Below, piece by piece: positions 44,016-52,306 of a stretch of 64,000 bases of DNA (positions are counted from its first letter, which is position 1; each line of letters begins with the position of its first letter). The stretch is from Undibacterium sp049340185. GTDB lineage: Bacteria > Pseudomonadota > Gammaproteobacteria > Burkholderiales > Burkholderiaceae_D. The notes beneath the pieces were generated by a model. It saw nothing but the letters and a program-made list of their open reading frames with translations. It was not told the DNA's origin and ran no database searches. A program made the position numbers and the translations under genes. The stretch spans positions 62,001 through 126,000 of the forward strand of contig NZ_JBMPPC010000008.1 of assembly GCF_049340185.1 (NCBI RefSeq). The letters are read 5' to 3'.

Positions 44016-44194
44016 CAGACTGAATGCGACCCGGTTAGCGGTAATGAGCCGTAGTGAACGGTAGGGATAAAAAACGTTTAGCAGTATAGGGGATTGTGCA
44101 ACAGTCAGTAAAAATTTCAAGCAAATTATCGCCAGACTCGCGGCACGCCTATAATCTGCTCAGCCACTCAACAACGAGTAGCAATGCTAGGACT

Positions 44195-44367
44195 GACGCA
44201 AAAACCAACATCTCTCACCACAGAGGTACAAAGAAAAAGCGGGAGTATGCGGCTCCATGAAATATCGATGAAAGGGTTTTTAGAAAATCCCCAAAACCCA
44301 TCCGCAAGCTGGGTGCGCCTGTTGGCATGAAAAGCTTCTAAAAGCCGCATCCAGCCTGCGGATTCAA
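44195..44367. repeat. Dispersed repeat family, copy D (left arm plus core)
   Basis: The left arm starts GACGCAAAAACCAACATCTC and continues TCACCACAGAGGTAC and GCTCCATGAAATATCG. The core has CATCCGCAAGCTGGGTGCGC and ends AGCCTGCGGATTCAA. It occupies the gap between the divergent mutarotase and LtrA genes, so the promoters of both must lie around or within it. No gene is seen in 44016-44447. Confidence 0.8.
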
Positions 44368-44447
44368 TGTGCCTGGTGGTAATTAGAGTATCGTTTTGCG
44401 TCAGTTCTGAACTATTCGACTGTCCCTATTTTTCCGGTTTTATTTCA

Positions 44448-45620
44448 ATGACATCTACTCACAACAAGCTATTAAGACAACGTCATGGTCATGCCAAAGT
44501 GACCAATATCGAATTGTTTTTTGATCTGGTGTTTGTCTTTGCGGTGACGCAACTATCACATCGTTTGCTAAAAGATCTCAGCCTCATGGGCGCCGTACAA
44601 ACCAGCTTGTTATTCCTGGCGGTATGGTGGGTCTGGGTCTACACCTCGTGGGTCACAAACTGGCTGGATCCGGAAAAAACTCCGGTGCGGATCTTGTTGT
44701 TTGCGATGATGCTGGCAGGGCTGTTATTGTCGGCGTCGCTGCCGCAAGCGTTTGGCAACAAGGGACTTGCGTTTGCGCTGGTCTTTGTCGCGATGCAGGT
44801 AGGCCGGTCTGTCTTCATGCTTTGGGCATTGCGTCATGAGGACGGCGCGGTCATCCGCAACTTCCAGCGCATCACAACATGGTTAGTCTTGTCGGGCATC
44901 TTCTGGATCTCGGGTGGCCTGGCGGATGACGCGTATCGCTTATTGCTCTGGACCATCGCCTTAGGCATCGAATATATCTCGCCGAGCCTGGGCTTCTGGA
45001 CACCCGGGCTGGGACGCTCCCTGACCTCTGACTGGAACGTTGAGGGCGCGCATCTGGCGGAGCGCTGCTCCTTGTTTATCATCATCGCCCTTGGTGAATC
45101 GATCCTGGTCACCGGTGCTACATTCGCTGAACTTGATTGGACTACCAGCAACGCACTCGCCTTTTTCTTTGCCTTTATCGGCAGCGTTGCCATGTGGTGG
45201 ATCTATTTCAACATCGGTGCAGAACGCGGCAGCGAACACATTGCTCAATCAGCGGATCCTGGCCATCTGGCTCGTCTCGTCTATACCTACATCCATCTGT
45301 TAATTGTCGGGGGCATCATCGTTGGCGCGGTTGGTGACGAGCTGGCACTGGCACATCCGCATGCCACACTCGATCCGGCTCACAGCATTGCCATGATTGC
45401 CGGTCCGCTGTTATTTTTACTGGGAAATTTACCGTTTAAATGGATCAGCTCAGGAAAGCAACATGCGCCACTATCCCACTTAGCCGGACTGGGACTAATG
45501 GCGGCGTTGAGCGTGCTGGCATTCGTGTGGCCAGCGATGACGGCGACCGGACTGGCAGGCGGCATGTCCGCGATTCTGTTGCTGGTCGCCATCTGGGAAA
45601 CCTGTTCACTCAGAGCCTGA
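44448..45620 (+). CDS. Low-temperature-requirement A (LtrA) family membrane protein
   Basis: From the ATG at 44448 the product is 390 residues with about eleven membrane helices. The LtrA hallmark NIELFFDLVFVFAVTQLSHR is at residues 20-39, and LAERCSLFIIIALGESILVTG lies in the middle. The family was first linked to cold growth in Listeria; its molecular role is unknown. No operon partner is visible. A start at 44367 would overlap repeat copy D and is unlikely. Confidence 0.88.
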   Translation: MTSTHNKLLRQRHGHAKVTNIELFFDLVFVFAVTQLSHRLLKDLSLMGAVQTSLLFLAVWWVWVYTSWVTNWLDPEKTPVRILLFAMMLAGLLLSASLPQAFGNKGLAFALVFVAMQVGRSVFMLWALRHEDGAVIRNFQRITTWLVLSGIFWISGGLADDAYRLLLWTIALGIEYISPSLGFWTPGLGRSLTSDWNVEGAHLAERCSLFIIIALGESILVTGATFAELDWTTSNALAFFFAFIGSVAMWWIYFNIGAERGSEHIAQSADPGHLARLVYTYIHLLIVGGIIVGAVGDELALAHPHATLDPAHSIAMIAGPLLFLLGNLPFKWISSGKQHAPLSHLAGLGLMAALSVLAFVWPAMTATGLAGGMSAILLLVAIWETCSLRA

Positions 45621-45810
45621 TCACCGAGCCAAATCACAATACACACGCCCCGTTCAGCCGCCATCACCCACTATCACCCACAACGCCGGCAACCGCATAT
45701 CCCAAAGATTCGCATTTTAGTCACCGGGTTTTGCGGTCTGTCGCATCCTGATTCCATTTGACAGAATGCTAACGTATGCTAGCGGCATATTGAATAAAAC
45801 GAGGAATATC

Positions 45811-47043
45811 ATGTTAAAACACAGCAGCCTTATTTTGTTACTCGCCCTGAGCGCCTGTAACGTCGAGTTCCATGACGGTGACTCGACCGTTAATTATGGT
45901 CCGGTTATTCAGGAAAAACGCGATGTGACCGAATTTACTGAAATCGATATGACAGGTCCTTACGATGTCGTCATCACCGGCGAAGGCGGTCCTTCATTAG
46001 AAATCGTCGGCAACGAAAAACTCGTCAAAGAAGTTGAGACCGTCGTTACCGGCAATACCCTGCATATCCGTTCAAGAAGTAAAACGATCATCCATCTCTC
46101 GACCAATTTCAATTCTCGCCAGCTGACCGTCAAGGTCGCCGCCAGCAAACTCAATCGCATCAACGTCAACGGCTCCGGTGATCTGGAACTGAATAAGTTC
46201 AAAGGCGATAAGCTCGAATTATCCGTCAACGGCTCCGGCGATGTTCACGCCAATGGAGTAAGCAAAGAACTCCAAACCAATGTCAATGGCAGCGGCGACA
46301 TAGACCTGAGTCAATGGCAAACCACCAAAGCGACCGTGCAGATTAATGGCTCCGGCAATCTGAATCTGGGTATCGTCAGCGACAGTCTCGACAGCGATAT
46401 CAACGGCTCAGGCGACCTCAGCGTCAAAGAACTCAAGGCAGCGCAAGTCAAATCAACCATACGCGGATCTGGCAATGTCAAACTCGCGGGTGAGATCAAA
46501 CAATTAGGTGCGCAGCTTGATGGCTCCGGCGACATGGAAGCGCGCGGCCTGAAAGCAGGCAGCACAACCGTACGCATGAACGGCAGCGGCGACCTGAGCT
46601 TGGCAGGTGACACCAGCGAACTCGATGTGCAGGTCAATGGTTCCGGCGATTTTGATGGCAAGAGTCTGCACGCGGGCAAAGCACAATTTAAAACACACGG
46701 CACAGGTGGCATCAGCAGCAATACCATCCGCGACAAACTCAGTATTGAGCTGCATGGCTCTGGCGATATGCAGGCAAACGATATCCAGAGTCCGCAGATT
46801 GACGTGCTAATCACAGGCACATCGAATCTTGATTTATCCGGCAAAGGTCAATTGCTGGTTGCAAAACTCAGTGGCAGCGGTGACCTGAATGCCAGCGGAT
46901 TATTAGTCGAACGTGCCAAAGTCAATGCGACCGGCAGCGGCGTAGCAGAAGTCAACGTCAAACAAAATCCCGCTGCAGGTAGCAAAACCGGCGATGGCGG
47001 CTCACGTATCGTTAAAATTGATAGAAATGGTTTAGTCAATTAA
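45811..47043 (+). CDS. Head-GIN-domain (DUF2807) lipoprotein with NGSGD repeats
   Basis: The 410-residue precursor has a lipobox LALSAC, so it is lipidated at Cys17. The rest is a right-handed beta-helix of about fourteen turns, each marked by a variant of NGSGD (INVNGSGDLEL, LSVNGSGDVHA, TNVNGSGDIDL and so on, to VNATGSGVAEV) at about 20-residue spacing. Usual DUF2807 proteins are shorter, around 220-250 residues, so this one looks extended by repeat growth. It should sit in the outer or inner membrane facing the periplasm or surface. Function unknown. GAGGAA precedes the ATG. Confidence 0.88.
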   Translation: MLKHSSLILLLALSACNVEFHDGDSTVNYGPVIQEKRDVTEFTEIDMTGPYDVVITGEGGPSLEIVGNEKLVKEVETVVTGNTLHIRSRSKTIIHLSTNFNSRQLTVKVAASKLNRINVNGSGDLELNKFKGDKLELSVNGSGDVHANGVSKELQTNVNGSGDIDLSQWQTTKATVQINGSGNLNLGIVSDSLDSDINGSGDLSVKELKAAQVKSTIRGSGNVKLAGEIKQLGAQLDGSGDMEARGLKAGSTTVRMNGSGDLSLAGDTSELDVQVNGSGDFDGKSLHAGKAQFKTHGTGGISSNTIRDKLSIELHGSGDMQANDIQSPQIDVLITGTSNLDLSGKGQLLVAKLSGSGDLNASGLLVERAKVNATGSGVAEVNVKQNPAAGSKTGDGGSRIVKIDRNGLVN

Positions 47044-47074
47044 CCCGGGAATTTTTATTTGATTTGGCAGAATT

Positions 47075-47161
47075 GACGCAAAAGCGCAAAACGCATCCGC
47101 AAGCAGAGTGCGGCTGCTGGCACGCCCCCCCCCTGAAAGCCGCATCCAGCCTGCGGATTCG
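47075..47161. repeat. Dispersed repeat family, copy E (core only, with C9 run)
   Basis: A short start GACGCAAAAGCG leads directly to the core: GCATCCGCAAGCAGAGTGCG, GCTGCTGGCACG, then nine consecutive C (47125-47133), then CTGAAAGCCGCATCCAGCCT and GCGGATTC. The arms are missing. It follows the GIN lipoprotein gene. Confidence 0.75.
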
Positions 47162-47237
47162 ACTTGTAGCGAGCCACTTGTCGCTTAAGTAAGTTCTATT
47201 TGACTAGGGAATGCGGATGGGGATGTTTGCTTTGTTT

Positions 47238-47338
47238 GTTACGTTTGCCGTAACAGTTTTGGTATGGATGAGTTGTTCACGGCAAGCCGTGAACAACGAA
47301 GGACATCCACCATAAACGACCATGCGCTGTCAGCGCAT
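47238..47338. other. Three consecutive hairpins in a convergent intergenic region
   Basis: Perfect inverted repeats are at 47238-47254 (GTTACG/CGTAAC), 47272-47297 (GTTGTTCACGG/CCGTGAACAAC, loop CAAG) and 47322-47338 (ATGCGCT/AGCGCAT, loop GTC). None has a T tract. They lie between the GIN lipoprotein gene and the convergent small gene of the Rep unit, and could end both messages or form an RNA. Confidence 0.55.
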
Positions 47339-47346
47339 AAACATCA

Positions 47347-47760
47347 TTACCTCATCCGAAAGCGATGTCCCAATACCAGCCAGCTAGAGTCAATCAGGCT
47401 ATTCAAACCCAAAACCAATTGCGTCAGTACATGCGCAGGTAAAATCCAGACCTGACCACGTGGCACATCAACCTGCGTCACCGCACTGATCACGGGTATC
47501 ACCCAGGCGGCCTCCGGCGTCACATCCAGCAACACATCGCCATCCGAATTGGTATGCATAAACAGATCGCCGCCCAGCGCCAGGCGAAACGCAATCCCCT
47601 GCCCGAGACTTTGCCCGTATTGCTGAGTATTACCCGGCAACTTCGCCATCGCTTCCTGTAATTCACGATTCTGTAAATCCATCCAGCCCTCTACATCTTG
47701 CGGAGTTTCTAGCGAGATCCAGGGATGGTCGGGAAATTCTGGGGTCAATTCGGTTGTCAT
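47347..47760 (-). CDS. Conserved small protein of unknown function, downstream of rep
   Basis: The 137-residue cytoplasmic product (MTTELTPEFPDHPWISLETP...) has no signal peptide and no family I recognise. It is moderately acidic with a central beta-rich stretch. It begins 14 bp after the Rep helicase stop on the same strand, so the two form a transcript; the link may be functional or just positional. Confidence 0.7.
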   Translation of the reverse strand: MTTELTPEFPDHPWISLETPQDVEGWMDLQNRELQEAMAKLPGNTQQYGQSLGQGIAFRLALGGDLFMHTNSDGDVLLDVTPEAAWVIPVISAVTQVDVPRGQVWILPAHVLTQLVLGLNSLIDSSWLVLGHRFRMR

Positions 47761-47774
47761 TTCTGGTATTCCAA

Positions 47775-49805
47775 TTACTCTTTAGGCCGGCTTAACAAAG
47801 CCTTCAAATTCGCCAGGCGATTTTGTGGCGTGATCGCTTCTTCTTCGGTGGGTACTGCTGTGCCTTCGTCTAACTTCATTTCTTTGATAAAACGCGAGAC
47901 ATCGCAATGTACCGGTGCGCCGGCGCGTTTGCGTTTTTTGCACCAGGTGATGTGCAGGCTGCGCTGGGCGCGGGTGATGCCGACGTACATCAGGCGGCGC
48001 TCTTCCTCGATACGGGCGGCGATGGTTTCGACTGGTGCATCGGGATCGCCTTTGTGCGGCAGGATGCCTTCCTCGACACCGACCAGAAACACGTGGGGAA
48101 ATTCTAGTCCTTTGGATGCGTGCAAGGTCGACATGCGCACGGCGTCTGGCTCTTCATCCTTGCCTTCCATCATGGTCATCAGCGCGACCATCTGCGTCAG
48201 GTCGAGCAGGCTGCGGTGATCGTCAGTGCCTTCTTTGCCGCCACTGCCTTTTTCTTTTAACCAGTTCGTAAAGTCCAGTACGTTTTGCCATTTGGCCTGC
48301 GCTGCACGGTCATCAAAACTGTCGTACAAATACCCTTCGTAATTGATCTCTTTCATCAGGTCGTCCAGCAATGAACTCGCATGCCCTTCGCGGTGCGCGT
48401 GGGCCTCGACCTGATTAATAAAATTGCAAAAACCGCGCAAAGGCGTGAGCTGGCGATCGGTGAGTTTGGCTTCGATGCCGCCTTTAAACACGGCCTCAAA
48501 CAGCGAGCATTGCCATTGCCCGGCGAAGGCTCCCAGCACTTCGAGCGTAGCCTGACCGACGCCGCGCTTGGGCGTGGTAATCGCGCGAATGAACGCCGGA
48601 TCGTCGTCCTCGTTGGCAATCAAGCGCAGATACGAAATGATGTCCTTGATCTCGGCTTTATCGAAAAAACTCTGCCCGCCGGAAATCGTGTACGGAATAC
48701 GTTCTTTACGCAATGCCTTCTCGATTACCCGCGCCTGATGATTGCCGCGATACAGGATCGCATAATCCGACCATTTGGCACGGCGTTCGAAGCGATGTGC
48801 CGAAATCATGATCGCGACCTGATCCGCCTCTTGTTCATCATCCTGCATCCCCAGCACTTTGACTGGATCACCGAGCCCGTGTTCGGACCACAAGGATTTT
48901 TCGAATAACTTGGGATTGTTGCCGATCACCGCATTTGCGGCTTGCAGAATACGGGTGCTGGAACGGTAGTTTTGTTCGAGCTTGATCAATTTCAGATCAG
49001 GAAAATCGATGCCCAGAGTTTTTAAATTCTCGATGGTCGCACCACGCCAAGCGTAGATCGCCTGATCGTCATCGCCCACCGCGGTGAACATCGGCTTCTT
49101 GCCGATACCGGTGACTAGCAGCTTTACCAGTTCGTACTGACAGGTATTAGTATCCTGATACTCATCCACCAGCAGATAACGCAGACGACGTTGCCATTTG
49201 TCGCGCACGGCTTCGTTGCTACGAAACAGTTCAACCGGCAAGCGGATCAGGTCATCGAAATCGACCGCCTGATACGCCGATAAAGTCGCCACATAACTGC
49301 GATAAATCCGCGCTGCCGTCGCCTCTTCTTCATCTTTGGCTTGCTGGATCGCATTTTCCGGATCGATCAGACCGTTCTTCCACAAAGACATTGCGGTCTG
49401 GATACGGCGTATCAACTGCTTATCGGTGGTGATCGCCAGATCCTGCACCAGTGAAAAACAATCGTCGCTATCCATGATGGAAAAACGATCCTTCAAGCCC
49501 AGTGCCTGCGCTTCTTGGCGCAAGATTTTGACGCCCAGCGAGTGGAAGGTAGAGACCGTCAGTTGCTTGGCTTTTTTCGGCTCTTGCAATAACTTCGCAA
49601 TTCGCTCCTGCATCTCTAGCGCTGCCTTATTGGTAAAAGTCAGCGCCGCGATATGCCTGGCGTCGTAGCCGTGCTTCTCGATCAGATTTGCAATTTTTTG
49701 CGTAATCACCCGCGTCTTACCCGACCCTGCACCGGCCAGCACCAGACAAGGGCCGTCCATATAATTCACTGCATCGCGTTGAGGTTGGTTCAGACCGTGG
49801 GACAT
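47775..49805 (-). CDS. rep: ATP-dependent DNA helicase Rep (UvrD family)
   Basis: The 676-residue product matches E. coli Rep in length (673). Superfamily 1 motifs are in order: Q motif LNQPQRDAV, Walker A VLAGAGSGKTRVI, Ia ALTFTNKAA, II LLVDEYQDTN, III AVGDDDQAIYAWRG, IV region QNYRSSTRIL, V VRMSTLHASKGLEFPHVFLVG and VI RRLMYVGITRAQ. It unwinds DNA 3' to 5' and helps forks past obstacles. A small gene follows 14 bp downstream. Confidence 0.96.
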   Translation of the reverse strand: MSHGLNQPQRDAVNYMDGPCLVLAGAGSGKTRVITQKIANLIEKHGYDARHIAALTFTNKAALEMQERIAKLLQEPKKAKQLTVSTFHSLGVKILRQEAQALGLKDRFSIMDSDDCFSLVQDLAITTDKQLIRRIQTAMSLWKNGLIDPENAIQQAKDEEEATAARIYRSYVATLSAYQAVDFDDLIRLPVELFRSNEAVRDKWQRRLRYLLVDEYQDTNTCQYELVKLLVTGIGKKPMFTAVGDDDQAIYAWRGATIENLKTLGIDFPDLKLIKLEQNYRSSTRILQAANAVIGNNPKLFEKSLWSEHGLGDPVKVLGMQDDEQEADQVAIMISAHRFERRAKWSDYAILYRGNHQARVIEKALRKERIPYTISGGQSFFDKAEIKDIISYLRLIANEDDDPAFIRAITTPKRGVGQATLEVLGAFAGQWQCSLFEAVFKGGIEAKLTDRQLTPLRGFCNFINQVEAHAHREGHASSLLDDLMKEINYEGYLYDSFDDRAAQAKWQNVLDFTNWLKEKGSGGKEGTDDHRSLLDLTQMVALMTMMEGKDEEPDAVRMSTLHASKGLEFPHVFLVGVEEGILPHKGDPDAPVETIAARIEEERRLMYVGITRAQRSLHITWCKKRKRAGAPVHCDVSRFIKEMKLDEGTAVPTEEEAITPQNRLANLKALLSRPKE

Positions 49806-50079
49806 ATTGGAGCTTCAGGGGATAAACAGCAGGGGGTGACGTAGTAGCAGGCGCTATTGTAGCCGCAATCCGCCCGGTCACCGTGATTGTCACCGTTCTG
49901 TACTGATACGCAAAAAGACCCCTGCCAATGCGCACTGTTCATGCGGGTTTTCAGCGCATTGCCCTGAGAGCCGCACCAGCACTGGTGCGTAGGGGAGTGG
50001 ATTCTCCGTTTTCACTCCGCCCCTTGGTAATTGCGACGGAAGCGGAGTAAACTAAGCGCCATCTAATAGGGATGTGCGT

Positions 50080-50562
50080 ATGAAATTTGAACATTTAATT
50101 GAAATTAACGACCTGACTAATCCGCTGAACGATTTCATCACACGCGAGCAACTCTGGCGCGGTCTGGTGATGCGGGCAGAATCACCGAAACTGTTCGTGC
50201 CGTATCTGGATGAATGCCACATCACCGAGCGCACCGAAGCACGTATGACACGGACCTTGCGCTACGGCGATCTGGTGATTAATGATCAGGTAAATTTTGT
50301 ACATCTAGAACATATACATTACGACGTCGCGGCGCAAAACGATATTCCGCAATCCTCACTGCGCATGACGATTGAAGAGCCGGTACCTGAGGCTTTTTTT
50401 GTACGTTTTGCGTATGACGACGGCCATAGCGAGGCGGAAGATGCGGCAAACGAAATGTACAACGAATATCGCCGCTCGGCCTATCAGGAGTCAGATATAG
50501 ACACTATCCGCATCATCCGCGAGATGGCTGAGGCTGGCCGTTTGAATGCCTTGCCTTCGTAA
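50080..50562 (+). CDS. DUF1857 family protein (AtaL-like, SRPBCC fold)
   Basis: The 160-residue cytoplasmic product begins MKFEHLIEINDLTNPLNDFI and has LTREQLWRGLV-like sequence (ITREQLWRGLVMRAESPKLF) typical of the DUF1857/AtaL group of START-like ligand-binding folds. The ligand is unknown. TAGGGAT is upstream of the ATG; a GTG at 50074 in the same frame is possible. It stands alone, with repeat copy F just downstream. Confidence 0.82.
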   Translation: MKFEHLIEINDLTNPLNDFITREQLWRGLVMRAESPKLFVPYLDECHITERTEARMTRTLRYGDLVINDQVNFVHLEHIHYDVAAQNDIPQSSLRMTIEEPVPEAFFVRFAYDDGHSEAEDAANEMYNEYRRSAYQESDIDTIRIIREMAEAGRLNALPS

Positions 50563-50586
50563 AGAGACGAGATATTTTTTAGGACA

Positions 50587-50871
50587 GACGCGAAAATCAA
50601 GACCTCTCACCACAGAGACACCGAGACACAGAAAAAAGCTGGATTGGTTCCCATGAAATATCGGTTACAAGTTGATTGGACGTTTCTAATCTCGAATCTG
50701 CAGGCTGGGCGCGTCTTCCCGAGGCAATTGGTGCCAACAGCCGCACTCTGCTTGCGGAGTGGTTTGGGGGAATGTCTAAAAATCCTTTAATCGGTGTCCC
50801 ATGGAGCAGCTTACTCCTGCTGTTCTCCGTGTCTCGGTATCTCTGTGGTGAGCGGTCTTGGTTTTTACGTC
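50587..50871. repeat. Dispersed repeat family, copy F (complete element)
   Basis: This 285-bp copy has both arms. The left arm starts GACGCGAAAATCAAGACC, then TCTCACCACAGAGACACCGA, GACACAGA and CCCATGAAATATCGG. The right arm is its inverted match: read on the minus strand it starts GACGTAAAAACCAAGACC, then GCTCACCACAGAGATACCGA, GACACGGAG and CTCCATGGGAC. Between them is the GC-rich core (about 50695-50765, ATCTGCAGGCTGGGCGC to CTCTGCTTGCGGAG). Structure is like a MITE or a large stem-loop. No coding capacity is credible. It ends 8 bp before the stop of the next gene. Confidence 0.88.
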
Positions 50872-50878
50872 AGTTCGA

Positions 50879-51364
50879 TCAAGCACCGGATCTGCGGCCT
50901 AGCACGATATGCAGTATCAGCAATAGGGGTAAAGCCAGGCCGATGCTCCAATGGCCCACAGACCATATCACCCTGCTCTCTTCACTGGCGAGGTAATACA
51001 GGGCATAACCGCTTAACACCAGCCAACCGAGTACGCTAATCATGCTCCAGCCGCTCCAGCGGTTACGGTGCGCTCGGTGTGCCCGGCGTATATGCATCTG
51101 CAGCAGTGTACCGATGGCAAAACAAGTCAGCATCGCCAGCGCACCGTGTACTTGCATCGCGGGATGTTCAAGCGGGTGCACGCTGTCGCCAAACTCGTTA
51201 CGGTGCTTCAGCAGAAAATGCGCAATCAGCCAGACCAAGCCTGACGCACTCAGCAAACTTCCCAGAAGATACAGAGAAATCCGGTGCCAGCGCTCCAGCC
51301 GAAAATGCTGGTGGCGATTTTTCGGTAATACGGGATGGTGCAGGCTGTGTTTGTGGGTGCGCAT
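50879..51364 (-). CDS. Four-helix membrane protein, cytochrome b-like (DUF4405-type)
   Basis: The 161-residue product has four predicted helices (about 30-53, 69-93, 105-124 and 134-157). His residues lie within helices 1, 2 and 4 (WLIAHFLL, AMQVHGALAML, WSVGHWSIGLALPLLLILHI), as expected for b-haem ligation in cytochrome b561/DUF4405 proteins, though haem binding is inference. It is the last gene of a five-gene minus-strand unit and starts 54 bp after apbE. In similar clusters such a protein passes electrons from quinols or cytoplasmic donors to the flavinylated FMN-binding protein. Confidence 0.75.
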   Translation of the reverse strand: MRTHKHSLHHPVLPKNRHQHFRLERWHRISLYLLGSLLSASGLVWLIAHFLLKHRNEFGDSVHPLEHPAMQVHGALAMLTCFAIGTLLQMHIRRAHRAHRNRWSGWSMISVLGWLVLSGYALYYLASEESRVIWSVGHWSIGLALPLLLILHIVLGRRSGA

Positions 51365-51418
51365 AGGGCAAGCTTGTGGGATGAGGCGACGGCGGATTTA
51401 ATGTAGATTAAATGTGGA

Positions 51419-52306
51419 TTAGACGTAGATTATAAAAGCATTCGCGGCAAAGGCGTCTAAGCACGGGTGCTGCGCGTCGCCACTTGCTGCGACGACCTTA
51501 GTCAGCGCATCGGCCCAGAGGCAACTGGCGGCTCTGACCGAGACGCTGCCAGGATTGGCTAAAGGCGCACCACTGATGCCGTGCACCAGGGCGCTGACGA
51601 TCTCTTCCTGAGGCATGGCGGTTTGTGCGCCGGCTCTCTCTCGGTCATACGAGCTGCACTGACGTTGAGAAAAATAGATGCCGGAGGTCGCCATCGCCGC
51701 ATTCTGCAAACCGATTGTGTATGCCAAGCGCGCCGGATCAGCAGGGTGACGGATCGCGATCTCCATCACCTGATCACCGATCACCCGCAGGTCACCACCA
51801 GCATTGACGCAGGCCTCACGCACTCCGTATTCCTGCAATACGGCGATGGCCTGGTCAACCGCATAGCCTTTGGCAATACCGCCCAGATCCAGCCAATCTG
51901 GGCTGAGTTTTTTTAAGCGGTAGTCCGGCAATAATTCATAGGCAATTACCTGCGGCAGGTAGGGCTGCACAGAGGCTGGTGCAGCAGCCTGATGTGGCAA
52001 TAAACCCCATGCCATCAAGCGACTGGCAATGCGCACATCAAACAATCCCTGGCTGAGCTGCGTTACATGCAGCGCGGCCTCAAGTACGGCATACGTATGC
52101 GGATGAATCGCCAGCACACTACCGGTCGCCGCCCGGTTAATACGCGTCAGCTCACTGTCTGCCGCGTGAAAACTCATGAGCTGGTGAATGAAGGCAATGC
52201 GCTGAAAGGCGGCATGAAAAGCTTCATGCAAAACGCTGTCCTGCAGCGCATCGGCGATACGGATATCGACCAGCGTCCCCAACCAGGGTTGGGCACGGCG
52301 GTTCAT
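51419..52306 (-). CDS. apbE: FAD:protein FMN transferase (ApbE)
   Basis: From the ATG at 52306 the product is 295 residues. ApbE features are clear: MSFHAADSELTRINRAA near the start, DLGGIAKGYAVDQAI and CVNAGGDLRVIGD in the middle, and SCLWADALTKVVAASG at the end, with the active Thr in the ADALTK segment. It splits FAD and attaches FMN to Ser/Thr of target proteins in the periplasm. Its start overlaps the stop of the FMN-binding protein gene (ATGA), and that protein carries a typical target motif, so it is the likely substrate. No clear signal peptide is visible, which is odd for a periplasmic ApbE. Confidence 0.93.
   Translation of the reverse strand: MNRRAQPWLGTLVDIRIADALQDSVLHEAFHAAFQRIAFIHQLMSFHAADSELTRINRAATGSVLAIHPHTYAVLEAALHVTQLSQGLFDVRIASRLMAWGLLPHQAAAPASVQPYLPQVIAYELLPDYRLKKLSPDWLDLGGIAKGYAVDQAIAVLQEYGVREACVNAGGDLRVIGDQVMEIAIRHPADPARLAYTIGLQNAAMATSGIYFSQRQCSSYDRERAGAQTAMPQEEIVSALVHGISGAPLANPGSVSVRAASCLWADALTKVVAASGDAQHPCLDAFAANAFIIYV

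Noticed and set aside
46311..46844. 177-codon minus-strand frame in the GIN lipoprotein gene
   Set aside because: It is a shadow of the NGSGD repeats (SPEP-like repeats in antisense) and has no start signal.
48381..48908. 175-codon plus-strand frame inside rep
   Set aside because: It is antisense to conserved helicase sequence between SF1 motifs and has no start signal.
50676..51039. Plus-strand frames at 50676-50996 and 50794-51039
   Set aside because: They arise from the repeat arm (Cys/Leu/Arg-rich readings of CTCTGTGGTGAG) and run into the next gene's antisense strand.
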